From assembly GCA_020466095.1 (NCBI GenBank), contig CM035807.1, forward strand, positions 64,897,908 through 64,961,907: a stretch of DNA of 64,000 nucleotides. Reading direction: 5' to 3'. This stretch comes from Chlorops oryzae. Its lineage: Eukaryota; Arthropoda; Insecta; Diptera; Chloropidae. Under the pieces are notes generated by a model. That model was given only the letters and a program-made list of their open reading frames with translations, was not told where the DNA came from and made no database searches. Both the position numbers and the translations under genes were made by a program. Below, one piece after another: positions 32,892-43,652 of the stretch (position 1 is its first letter; the number at the start of each line of letters is the position of its first letter).

Positions 32892-33508
32892 ACAAGTAAG
32901 GGTGGCATAGTTAGGCGAGCCTGACCAGCAAATACCCGACACAGACACGAATTTAAGAATAATATTTAAGCTGCGCCCAAAAAACATGACCATTAAGGTC
33001 GGAGGCTTAAATATACCCGCAAATTCTAAGTTTAATTTAAATATTTGGAAGAAGTCAGATTTTGGGTTAGTTTTGAGGTTTTTGCGTTAGACTCTAGTAC
33101 TGGAGGTACCATTATTAATGGACCTATCACAGAAATTTTTAGAGAGGATGTTTATGGCTGCAAAAGAAACATAAGTGGCAAACTTCGTTCGAGTCCCATT
33201 TGAATTTCGAGTGTAGGAGGCAATTTTCGAAAAACGCCCTTCGGCCACGCCCACTTTTCCAATTTTTGAAAATTGAATAACTTGGCTTTAATTTGTTTAA
33301 TTTGTTCTTTGCAGCCATAAACATCTTCTCTAAAAATTTCTAAAAATTACAGACACACAGACGGACGGACATGTCTAAATCGAATCTCCTAGTGACGCCG
33401 ATCATTTCTATATATATTTTGTATGGTCTATCTCGACTGGTTCTGGGTCTTACACACAACCACACAAACGCAATATGCCCTCGACACAGAGTGTGTCGGG
33501 TATAAAAA
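32892..33508 (-). mobile_element. INE-1/Helentron-like element, family B, complete ends
   Basis: Both ends present: AACAAGTAAGGGTGGCATAG with hairpin at 32892, and CGACACAGAGTGTGTCGGGT near 33500. The interior is shortened and the GACA tract minimal. Confidence 0.75.
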
Positions 33509-34092
33509 TATCATTTAAATTTTTTACTTGCGTACGGAAATTAACTAAATAAAGTGAGCTATGTAGGAAACTTGATTGAAATTTATAGCTTTTGAACCAC
33601 AAGTGCGATGTCACTCTGTGGTCGCATTATTTCGTTACCGTCGCTTTCATTATTTTCCACGTACATATCCCGCTAAACATTTTTTTGAGTCTGAAAATTT
33701 TAGAGTTTAAAAAGAGTATTAATTTATACTGATTTTAAAGTCCTCATAAATAAGAGTCTTAAAAAAGTATAAAAGAATTATACATTTGACCGTTTTTTTT
33801 ACTGTATTATTTTTGAGTATAAAAACACTCTTAACAGACTTTAAATTCGAAACGCTCAAAATGATGGAGTTTAAAAAGAATCTAAATTTACATTGTTTTT
33901 AAAGCCCTCATTAATAAGATTGAAAAATAACTATCATAAATTTGAGTGTTTTTTGTTTGATTGTTATATTACTTAGTCTAAAAACAGTCTTAATGGACTT
34001 TAAATTCAAAGTGCGTAATATAATGAATTTTAAGTACAACCGTGAGCGATGATTTGATTGCAAATGCTATATACATATACATATATATATCT

Positions 34093-34255
34093 CGAAGAAA
34101 ACAGCTGCGTCAGTTTTTCGCCAGTGAACGAGGATTGCTGCGACAATACCGAAAACATACCACCAGAAGGAAACAAAGTCTGCGATGTTGACCATGAATC
34201 AAATGAGAATCGTAAGAATTCATAACACTCCTTCACTCTGTTTCTTATATATTCA

Positions 34256-34348
<93 letters not shown>

Positions 34349-34592
34349 TACTACATACAGGTAAATTAGAAACAATAGCAAAAAATGTAAGAGAAAATCG
34401 TACGACGCTGAATGAGCTCACTGTGGAGATGAAATCAATAGAGAAGGGCAGCAGCGGATTCTGCAGGAATTGATAGCCATACGAAAACAAGCTGCGGGCT
34501 CGAAGCAAGAAAATTCTATGCCGATGAAGCCATTTAAAACTGAGCGTGCCTTTGAGGATTTCGAAATGAGACGAGATATTGGAAGAAAATAA
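34093..34592 (+). pseudogene. Possible exon fragments of a small unknown protein
   Basis: One frame at 34093-34230 reads EENSCVSFSPVNEDCCDNTE then NIPPEGNKVCDVDHESNENR. After the TA repeat another reads KLETIAKNVRENRTTLNELT, then with a frame change QRILQELIAIRKQAAGSKQE and FKTERAFEDFEMR before a stop near 34590. The composition and collinearity look coding and Q/E-rich helical. The ending loosely resembles proteins with an N-terminal coiled segment before a DUF4806-type domain; this is a weak recollection. Broken by a microsatellite. Confidence 0.3.
34257..34344. repeat. TA dinucleotide microsatellite
   Basis: More than 40 TA units, uninterrupted from about 34260 to 34344. Confidence 0.95.
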
Positions 34593-34810
34593 AAAAATTA
34601 CGTGAAAAAAATTATGATTTTAATTTCAATGAAAGGAAGTAAAAGGGGTAAAAATAGTGGTAAAAAGGCGACTTGATTTACGTCTCATTTAGACTGCAAG
34701 AACACTATTTTCATACTTCAAAAAAGAGCATAAAAAACTTTAAAAAGACTGCAATAGCACGGTGGATGGAATTTTGGCCGCGTGAATTAAGCCCGCGATA
34801 AGTTTTTGGT

Positions 34811-35125
34811 CGCGGCCTAAATTCATTTTGCGAATGAAATATGACCGCGATAAAAAATCCAATTTTTATCGCGGTCAAAACTCATTTTTTCGTTGCGGCC
34901 TTATTTCATTCGCAAAATAAATTAAGACCGCGCGATCAAAATTCATTTTTTCGTTGCGGCCTTATTTCATTCGCAAAATGAATTAAGACCGCGCGGTCAA
35001 AATTCATTTCTTCATTGCGGCCTTATTTCATTCGCAAAATGAATTAAGACCGCGCGGTCAAAATTCACTTCTTCATTGCGGCCTTATTTCATTCGCAAAA
35101 TGAATTAAGACCGCGCGGTCAAAAT
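34811..35125 (+). repeat. Subterminal tandem array, left arm
   Basis: Five units of about 61 bp, each with GCGGCCTTATTTCATTCGCA and AATTAAGACCGCGCGGTCAA. The palindrome GACCGCGCGGTC could bind a dimeric protein. The first unit has the variant GACCGCGCGATC. Confidence 0.85.
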
Positions 35126-36534
35126 ACATTTTTTCGCTTCAAAAATGAATTCCGACGAACTATTATCAATTACACTAGCTTACACCGAAATGCTCCAAGA
35201 ACCAAAGAGATGAATTCTATAGTGAAATTTTCTATCGGACAGTTTTTCCGTCTTTTGAGAAAATCCGATTTTTCGAATTTTTTTTTTTTTTATTTAACTA
35301 GTTTTTTCACTATATACCACTATTTTTCGAGGAATACAAATAATATACAGTTGTAAAGCTTATGTTGCAGCGCATATAACAGATATACTGATAAACGTTT
35401 CTGCACCTCAAATACTTAAATTACTACATCGTAAAATGTAGAGAAAGAAAATAAAATTTTATGATTTCTTAACACGTTTTCAATTTTCAAGATAATGGCG
35501 ATTCTACACCGCACCCGGTAAAAATTTGTTGGGCCCTGGGTTTTAAAGCCCAATTAATTCGAAACATTTTAAGCACCCAAACTGCAAAGTCGGTTAAGTA
35601 TTTTGAATGTTATAGCCTATTATTAAATGAAAATTTACAGAAATTTTTACTATTGGTCCAAGGAAGGTACCCCCTAGGGACCGAACACTTCAATCATTTA
35701 TACCACATAACTATGACTTTGGTTTCCAAACCTTCTGGCCGAGTTTCGTTAAGATCGGCCTACATTTATATGTACCGCCCATATAAAGTTGTAATAAAGC
35801 TCTATGGGGGGTACCCCTAGGGACTGACCGATTTTGACAATTTTTGCAATTTTTCTTGACTAGGCTCAAAAAATTAGCTGTGCAAAATTTCATGATCCTA
35901 GGAGCATCCTTCTATTTTTTCCAAGAAATGTATGGAGCAATACCACTGCGGGCCGCTGCACCTTTTCATACATCTTTAAAAATATTCATTTTGGGTTTAT
36001 TTGGAAAATTGGCTATAACTTTAAAAATACTTAACCGATTTTGAAGTTTGGGTACTTAAAAATGTTTCGAATTGAATTGGCTTTGAAATCCAAGACCTAA
36101 CAAGTTTTTACGGGGTCTGGTGTAGAATCGCCGTTATCTGAAAAATTTAAAACATGGTAAAAAATCTAAAAAATTAAACTTTTTTCCTCTACACTTTACG
36201 ATGTAGTAATTTAAGTATTAGATCTGTAGAAACGTTTGATGCACCGTTTTATGCGCTGGAATATAAGCTTTACAACTGTGTATTATTTTGATTTTTCGAT
36301 TAAAAAATAGCGGTGTTATAGCAAAAAAACCAATGACATAAAAATATTTTTCGAAAAAACGGGTTTTCTCAAATAACGGGAAAACTGCCCGATAGAAAAT
36401 TTTTTTTTTTGCCATTTTCGGAATCTGCGGAAAATTTCACTATAGAATTCAGATCTTTGGTTCTTGGAGCATTTCGGTGTAAGCTAGTGTAATTGATAAT
36501 ATTTCGTCGGAATTCATTTTTGAAACGAAAAAAT

Positions 36535-36835
36535 GTATTTTGACCGCGCGGTCTTAATTCATTTTGCGAATGAAATAAGGCCGCAACGAAAAAATGAATT
36601 TTGACCGCGCGGTCTTAATTCATTTTGCGAATGAAATAAGGCCGCAATGAAGAAATGAATTTTGACCGCGCGGTCTTAATTCATTTTGCGAATGAAATAA
36701 GGCCGCAACGAAAAAATGAATTTTGACCGCGCGGTCTTAATTCATTTTGCGAATGAAATAAGGCCGCAACGAAAAAATGAATTTTGACCGCGATAAAAAT
36801 TGGATTTTTTATCGCGGTCATATTTCATTCGCAAA
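36535..36835 (-). repeat. Subterminal tandem array, right arm
   Basis: Mirror array with the same unit in reverse complement (TTGACCGCGCGGTCTTAATT recurring). Pairing with the left array extends the hairpin over the full element. Confidence 0.85.
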
Positions 36836-37332
36836 ATGAATTTAGGCCGCGACCAAAAACTTATCGCGGGCTTAATTCACGCGGCCAAAATTCACGGAGC
36901 CCAATAGCACTTTAAAAACGCGGTTTTAAACGTCTAAAAAGTGTCTAAATGTATCCTGGTAAGGGTATAAAAAAGTCTTAGAAAGAGTATAATTATCAGA
37001 GTGAATAAATGCTTTTTTTTGCATACGTCATACTATTTTTGCATATTTTAGTAGTGCGAGCTACTTTTTACTATTTTTGCATATTTAAGCAGTGCGAGCT
37101 ATTTTCTTTCCAAAAACTATTTTTTGTGCATATTTCCCATATTTTTGGTTAATTGTACTATTTTAAATGCCTTTTCCTACCTAATTTCCGAAAAAATCAA
37201 CAATGTTGCGTTTTTTCAGCTGATTTTATTTCTGCTTTATTGCTTTCCTTTGTCAATGACTCTTTTAAGGGCTGTGTCTAATGCTGGCGTATACGTTCGA
37301 TTCCGTATTTACGTTTGAGTGCGTTTTAAAAT

Positions 37333-37440
37333 TTTGCCCCCTTACCTCTTCAGACGTTGAACGATCTTTTTCATTGTATAAAAACCTTTTAAGCAAGAAG
37401 CGCCAACATTTTTTGTTTGAAAATGTAAAGTCATATATCG
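37333..37440 (+). pseudogene. hAT transposase hATC fragment
   Basis: Reads CPLTSSDVERSFSLYKNLLS then KKRQHFLFENVKSYI. The CPLTSxDVERSFSxYK pattern is the hATC core seen in several hAT subfamilies. Cut on the right by a MITE. No upstream catalytic domain found. Confidence 0.6.
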
Positions 37441-37821
37441 TCGGCTTAAAGTGTAAACCTGCTAAGTCCACTAATAACCGATTCCGAGTTTTCGATGTCA
37501 TTCGAAAGAAAAAAGGACACTGCATCGTCAGGCAAAAAAATCTTTTTTAATTTCAAATTCTAAATACGGAGAAATTGGTGATGAGTAAAACTGCTAAGTC
37601 CAACTGTGGTCAAAGGTCACAGCTAACACCAACAAGTCACTCCAAGTAGACTTTGTATGGTGCACAGAATCGCGAAGAGACTTCATATAGGAACAAAATA
37701 AACCATTAATATTTTGGGTCTCCTTCGCTACTTTGAAGTCTTGAAACAAAAGTGTTTTTTGTTTACCCTATAAAGTTTTGAAATTGTTAGTTAGCAGGCT
37801 TACACTTTAAGCCGACGATAT
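37439..37821. mobile_element. MITE with CGTCGGCTTAAAGTGTAA ends
   Basis: Left ATATCGTCGGCTTAAAGTGT; right ACACTTTAAGCCGACGATAT. ~383 bp, inserted at the end of the hATC fragment. The interior is non-coding; CTGCTAAGTCCA recurs. Confidence 0.6.
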
Positions 37822-38171
37822 TTTAATAAGTCCACTGAATAAAAAATAAATTTTAACTGCATATTTTTTGGACTATTTTCCTTGTTTTTTCGAGCTTTTT
37901 ATAGCGCTTATTTTTGGGTTTTTTCGGGCTTTTTTTACTCACTCTGATAATTATACTCTAAAAACACAGTTCGATTTTACTTTTTTACACTCTTATTTTA
38001 GACTCTAAACGTGTGTCCCTTTTCAAACAAAAACACACTCTTTTTAGAGTCTTTTTGAAGCTCAATTTAGACTGTTATTCTCAAAATTTAGAGTCTAAAA
38101 GTAGTCTAAAAAGAGTGTAAATGTTTGCTGGGATGTTTAGAAATTTATGTGTTTATACATATTGTTGCTTA

Positions 38172-38848
38172 ACAAATAAGGGTGTTATAGTCAGGCGAGC
38201 CTGACAATAGAATACCCGACAAATACACACATGTTTAAATAATTTGTAAACCGAGCCCCAAATACAAGACCATTAAGAAAGAATATTCTAGATATCTTTA
38301 AAATCATAAGGGGTCCAATATGGGTACCTGTTTCCAAAAAAAAGTAAACTTTTTGTCACGTCCGAACACATCTAATTGCCTTTATGATCGGCATAAAATT
38401 TTCGTAAGTATAAAATTCCGGAAGAGCTGCACGATAAAAGTAAGAAACAAAATTACCATTTTCCACGTTCTCCAAATCGGGACTTAAAATTGATAAAGTA
38501 ACTGTCACGTCCGTTTGGAAATACCCATATACCGTCTTTTGTTAAATTTCTTTGCCACGCGCACTTTTGCAATTGTATTGAACTCTAATCGGAGGCTTAA
38601 ATATAAGTTCAAATGCTAAGTTTCATTGAAATATTTTGAAAAAGTCCAATTTTGGAGCAGTTTCGGGATTTTGGTGGCAGACCCTAGTACGAGAAGTACC
38701 CCTAAACATGGACATGGCTTAATAGAATCCCCTGCCGATGCTGATAATTTCCATATTTATTTTGTATAGTCTATCTCGACTGGTTCTAGGCGTTACTCAC
38801 CACCACACAAACCCAATATACCCTGGACACACAGTGTGTCGGGTGTAA
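38172..38848 (-). mobile_element. INE-1/Helentron-like element, family B, carrying a MITE
   Basis: Hairpin GTCAGGCGAGCCTGAC near 38192; 5' palindrome remnant GACACACAGTGTGTCGGGTG near 38840. Lacks the long GACA tract. Interrupted at 38318-38526. Confidence 0.7.
38318..38526. mobile_element. MITE, TGGGTA ends, TA target
   Basis: About 209 bp. Termini TGGGTACCTGTTTCCAAA and TTTGGAAATACCCA. GTCACGTCCG occurs near both ends in the same direction. TA flanks it, and other family B copies read CCATATACCGAC at this site. Termini and site motif are similar in style to the GGGTATTTCC element at 3666-5656. Confidence 0.6.
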
Positions 38849-39853
38849 GTATGTATATATTATGCTAACAGCATACATATGAGAATTAATCCATTATCAT
38901 CAAGAAATATATTGTATATTCATAATAAAACATTTTAAACAGAAAAACGAAGAAAATAAGAAAAAAAAATTACCTCCTCAGATAACATGAATCGCCAAGA
39001 GTAGACAATTTTTACAAACAGAACGCGCCGGACGTAGAATAACTAAAGAAGGGCGCATTTTCAGTGCATTGCCAGCGAATTTCAATTGGATTGGGCTTTA
39101 GCAACGCATCGACAAAGCATGAAGAAAAATCATTTGCATATCCGGCCGGGTATGGAATTAAACCAAATTACGCATTGAATTCTCAACCAAAGCTTATAAT
39201 TAAAGTTATTCACAACTTCAATTGAATGAAACCATACATATTTGCTTTCAAGAATTTACAGTAAATATTTAAAAACGATACGTTGGAGTTAAAATTTGAT
39301 GAAACACACAACCACTTTTTGCTTTAAACGCCCTCAAACCATTGATTATTTCCAAACTTTTTTCCACGACACATTTTCTATTTCCAAATCGTCCACGGCT
39401 TTATTTTTCAATCGTTTTAAAGTTCTATTATTTTCATATATATTTGAATACAAATGTAATTTCTTTTGGAAGCTTGTTTAATATTTATATTTTACAGCAA
39501 TAACATCCTATGACCGAACAGTGGCCATTCACACTGGCGAGCTGTCTCTCACGTTCTGTATTGTTCCGTTGAACGGTTCTTATTTCCGAAATCTCTCATT
39601 TCTCTCTCGCCTTCTCTCTGTGCTCTTTCTTATAACACATATAAACATTTACATTTCAAATTCGAGCCGTAGCCACCACCGAAATGGGAGGCAAGGAATC
39701 TCACATACACAAAAACTAAAATTGCATGTCCGTCGGACGGCTATGATGTGCTATTCGTGCACATCTGTCGTTTTTGTAATTGAGAGTGAAATGCGCGATA
39801 CACACGCACAGTGTAACAAACTCAGCCAAAATTACTAAGATTCAATGCTAAAA
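38849..39853. other. No gene recognised
   Basis: About 1 kb. It includes a stretch of relatively even base composition (39500-39830) with ORFs of up to 105 codons that show no known motif. If any unique host sequence exists in the window, this is one candidate. Confidence 0.4.
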
Positions 39854-40329
39854 AACCCAGCGGGAAATTATAACCTGCATGACAAAGTCATCAGTGATAT
39901 CATCGATGACATATATGTGACAATATCATGCATGACACCTGTCGTCGCAGAGGGGGTGCTGTTCGTGGCTCCGAAGATCGCTGGTGCGATGCCTGGCTGA
40001 GACCAACAAACATTTTTCAAAATAGATTTTTTAAAATTTGCGAAATAATCAAAGAGAAAACAAAGAAGAGAGTTTCAACTACCATGGTATTCTATTAAAT
40101 GACATTTAGAGAGGTGAGAGAGAATGTGCTGCTCTCAAATGGTTTTTTCGCCATCGCACTCCCTAGTATGACATTTCATTGTAAGAGTCATCAGTGACAT
40201 GGTTCCAGTTAATTCACTGCCCAACTCCTGTACAAATGTCATACAAAATTTCCTATGAAATCGCAATCGTTCCGGCTTCAAAGTCACCCTGACTTCATCG
40301 ATGATGTCAGGGGCACATTTCCCGCTGGG
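39854..40329. mobile_element. TIR element, CCCAGCGGGAAAT ends, tRNA-like core
   Basis: Termini CCCAGCGGGAAAT and ATTTCCCGCTGGG. Subterminal CATCGATGA and CATGACAAAGTCATC motifs occur on both sides. A tRNA-like segment lies at 39948-40002. The 3' two-thirds match 51269-51534, and a 5' start of the same type (AGCAGGAAATTATCTCCTGC) is at 40417-40460. No TSD seen. Confidence 0.65.
39948..40002 (+). repeat. tRNA-like segment, decayed
   Basis: GCTGGTGCGATGCCTGGCTG aligns with the B-box and tail of 51300-51334 (GTTTGATCCCTGGCTGAGAC). Altered B-box. Confidence 0.35.
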
Positions 40330-40460
40330 AAATTTGTGATAACAAATACCATCATGAAATATACATACATATGCCCATAATTTTTTGCAATATAGTATCG
40401 TTTGATACTACCTAGCAGGAAATTATCTCCTGCATGACAAAGTCATCAGTGATATGACAT

Positions 40461-43400
40461 AGACACCGCTCAAAAAAAAAACCGTAAAGCTAAAAAAAAT
40501 ATATTTTTCCCTTTTTGGTCGTAATTTTTAATTACATATGAATGTAAATCGGATTTTTGTGACAAGTTTTTGAATAATTGTTGTTTTAGAATAATTCCAA
40601 TATAATTTTATGCGAGTGGCACGATGTTCTTTAACTGTTTGCGGATTACTTCGATCGCACCTCTTTCAGATATGAAAAAAAGTGAAACAATCGCATGGAC
40701 TGTATATGGGGCATTCTTTTACAAATCGGACAAAATTAAGGGAAAAATGAATTGACCTTTTTTTAATTGAACCAATTTTCGTTTACAGCTTCTACATACG
40801 ATACTATTCAACATGTAGTACTAGATTTTCTCCAAAAAAATTTTTTTACCGCAAACCGTTACCTTAAAGTTTTCAGAAAAATTGATTTTTGACGAAATCT
40901 TATTCTACTTAAAAGCTCATATCTTTGGATATACTCATCCGATTCAAATAATTTTTTCGCCGTTTTATAGATAATTAAATGTGCTCCAATCTAGCGTTTA
41001 ATGTTTTTTTTACATTTTGGTTAAAAATACAAAAAACCTCAGTTGAGTCCTGCAAATGCAGTTTTGAAGGTCCCCCAAATCAAATCAATTATAATTTTTT
41101 ATTTAAAACAAAATTTTTTCTAGAGTGGCGTTTTTAGTTGCTTGGAAGATATTAAAGGTTTTCCATGCATTTTTTAAGATTTTCAAGTGTTTCGAAATAA
41201 AAAAATCGAGAAAATAATTTCGATTAAGACACTAATGGTGATATGGCAAATTTTTAAGCTTGATAATAGTGAAAATGACAATGTTGATGTAGAAGATGGG
41301 AATCACTTAACATATTAGAAGTTGTGAAAGACGAATTTCAGTCCACGACCGACCGTTCGAAAAGAATGAAAATCTTAACCATGTTTAAGGACTGGTCTTA
41401 TCAAAAAATTAAACGTCATTTTCCTCTTGCTACGAAACATATGGTTAAAGTTGCGAAGAAAATCGCTGAAGAAAAAGGAATTCTGGCAGACGCAACCCCA
41501 AAACACCACCCGACTTTAGAAAATGGAGTCATCGATTTAGTTCGAACCTTTTTTGAACTGGACGAAAATAGTCGCATGATGCCGGGTAAAAAAGATTTCG
41601 TCTCTGTCAAAGTTAATGGGAACCGTATTCAAATTCAGAAAAGATCATTATTAATCAATTTGAAAGAACTTTATCAGTTGTACAAAGAAACCCATCCTGA
41701 AGCCAAATGTAGTTTTTCGAAATTTGCATCCTTACGACCGAAATATTGTGTTCTCGCGGGCGCAAGCGGCACACATTCAGTTTGTGTCTGCACAATGCAC
41801 GAAAATGTTAAATTAATGATTGAAGGATATATTTAATATGAAAAATCTTACGGCTAATACACCTAACTCATTTGCAGGTTGTAATGACTGCTTAAAATTT
41901 ATTATTTGCGTAGAGCCTAAAATTGATTGCTACTTCGGGCAATGCGCAGAGTGTCCAGGTGCGGAGAATCTAATGGAAAAACTTGAAAATATTTTCGAAG
42001 CGAATTTCATTGACGAAATAACATACAGACAGTGGACTCATGTTGACAGAACTACATTGCAAATAATAACATCTCCCGTGAATGAATACTTACAAAAATT
42101 GAAGGTCGGTTTGGAGAAATTGCTTCTTCATTTCTTTTTTGTGAACAAGCAAAACGAATTTTTCAAATCTAAAAAACAAGACCTCGCCGAAAATGAATGC
42201 ATTGTAGTATGTGATTTTTCGGAAAATTATGCTTTTGTTGTTCAGGATGCGGCACAAGGCTTCCACTGGAATAACGATCAGGCTACATTGCACCCATTTG
42301 CAATTCATCACAAACAAAGCGGTGGCAATGTTCAAGTGAAAAGTTTGATCATAATTTCAGAGTGCTTGCACCACGACACTATAGCCGTTCATGTCTTCCA
42401 AAAATATTTGGTGGATTTTATAAAGGATGAATTGAAAAATATTTCAAAAATCATATATTTTTCTGATGGATCTGGTGCTCAATATAAAAACAAGAAAAAC
42501 TTTTCAAATCTAATTTATCACGAAAAAGATTTTGGACTAGCTGCGGAGTGGCACTTTTTTCCAACGTCTCATGGCAAGGGCGCGTGCGATGGATTGGGTG
42601 GGACTTTGAAAAGATTAGCTGCCAGCGCTAGTCTTCAAAGAATTTCAAATCCCATTCTAACGCCGAAACATTTATTTCAATGGGCAACAGAGTCTCTCCC
42701 TAATATATGTTCAAAATACGTATCGAATGAGGAATATCGCGAAGCAGAACGGGAATTGGAATCACGGTTCAAAAATGCTAAAACGGATAAAGGGACGTTG
42801 AAGTTTCATTGCTTCATTCCTGTTGGAATAAAGGAAGTTCGAGCCAGGGAGTTTTCTTTGCAAAAAGATTCCACCAATATAAATGTTATGAAATGAAATA
42901 AACCTTTAATTGAAAAAAATGCATGTACTCCATTCTTAATAATTTGCCATATCACCATTAGTGTCTTAATCGAAATTATTTTCTCGATTTTTTTATTTCG
43001 AAACACTTGAAAATCTTAAAATATGCATGGAAAACCTTTAATATCTTCCAAAAAACTAAAAACGTCACTCTAGAAAAAATTTTGTTTTAAATAAAAAATT
43101 ATATTTGATTTGCATTTGCAGGACTCAACTGCAGTTTTTTGGTATTTTTAACAAAAATGTAAAAAAAACATTAAACGCTAGATTGGAGCACATTTAATTA
43201 TCTATAAAACGGCGAAAAAATGATTTGAATCGGATAAGTATGTATATCCAAAGATATGAGCTTTTAAGTAGAATAAGATTTCGTCAAAAATCAATTTTTC
43301 TGAAAACTTTAAGGTAACGGTTTGCGGTAAAAAAAATTTTTTTGGACAAAATCTAGTACTACATGTTGAAAAGTATCGTATGTAGAAGCTGTAAAAAAAT

Positions 43401-43625
43401 GTTCAGAGGAATCGGAGACATGAAGTTAAAATTTTGTCCGATTTGTAAAAGAATGCCCCATATAAGCAAAAAAATTTCAAAAGCGGGTTGAGCGAATGCC
43501 AAAAATATATGCATCAATCATTAAAGCTGCCAGAGGTTATATTGACGTAAGTGCACTAAAATGAACGATGAAGTAAAAAAACGTAGTTTTCTGCAAGCGT
43601 TCCAGTTTTTTTTTTGCGGTAGTGT
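40461..43625 (+). mobile_element. Sola-like DNA transposon with ~530-bp inner inverted repeats
   Basis: Outer ends GACACCGCTC-A10 and T10-GCGGTAGTG pair imperfectly. Strong inverted arms lie further in: 40705-41253 against 42942-43465 (for example TATATGGGGCATTCTTTTAC on the left, GTAAAAGAATGCCCCATATA on the right). The arms flank a transposase-like gene. It sits next to a Tc1 element, separated by 27 bp. It interrupts a CCCAGC-type element that starts at 40413. Superfamily inferred from protein motifs. Confidence 0.7.
41297..42896 (+). pseudogene. Sola-like DDD transposase, two frameshifts
   Basis: Long collinear reading in three frames. An N-terminal acidic piece (SENDNVDVEDG, ~41268) is out of frame with KMLKILTMFKDWSYQ-like helical sequence (actual RSKRMKILTMFKDW, 41324 on). 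SFSKFASLRPKYCVLAGASG then GTHSVCVCTMHENVKLMIEG leads to a stop at 41836. The next frame (from ~41820) continues FAGCNDCLKFIICVEPKIDC, a Cys-rich segment (CYFGQCAECPG), VVCDFSENYAFVVQDAAQGF (Asp 1), IIYFSDGSGAQYKNKKNFSN (Asp 2) and WHFFPTSHGKGACDGLGGTL (Asp 3), ending at 42896. Motifs match proteins I know as cc8L18.2-like and associate with Sola-type elements. Two one-base lesions, otherwise well preserved. Confidence 0.65.
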
Positions 43626-43652
43626 ATAGGGCCACTAATCAAATAATATATA

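Larger units (their letters stand above)
34761..36901. mobile_element. Foldback element with 9-bp target duplication
   Basis: Flanked by a perfect 9-bp repeat CAATAGCAC (34752-34760, 36902-36910). The whole 2141 bp is one large inverted repeat. Outer ends carry GAATTTTGGCCGCGTGAATT, then arrays of a ~61-bp unit centred on GACCGCGCGGTC, then unique arms up to a central region near 35830. Long TIRs built from tandem subterminal repeats plus a 9-bp TSD is the classic Foldback pattern. Non-coding. Confidence 0.85.
33669..38132. mobile_element. Composite TIR element with hAT fragment and nested insertions
   Basis: Ends CCCGCTAAACATTT and AAATGTTTGCTGGG. Both subterminal zones (33680-34010; 37960-38120) are filled with GAGTCTAAAA/TTTTAGACTC-type repeats in both directions. 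Inside are possible captured exons (34093-34592), a Foldback (34761-36901), a hATC fragment (37333-37440) and a MITE (37439-37821). No TSD is visible. The matching termini and motif arrays argue for one parent element. Confidence 0.55.

Noticed and set aside
34245..34508. ORF with long YI repeat
   Set aside because: It is the TA dinucleotide repeat translated; no protein evidence.
35711..36415. Small ORFs on both strands in the Foldback centre
   Set aside because: They mirror each other because the region is an inverted repeat, and no domain is recognisable.
39521..39838. 105-codon plus-strand ORF as a host gene
   Set aside because: No signal peptide, domain or codon pattern that I trust, and no splice context or homologue recognised.
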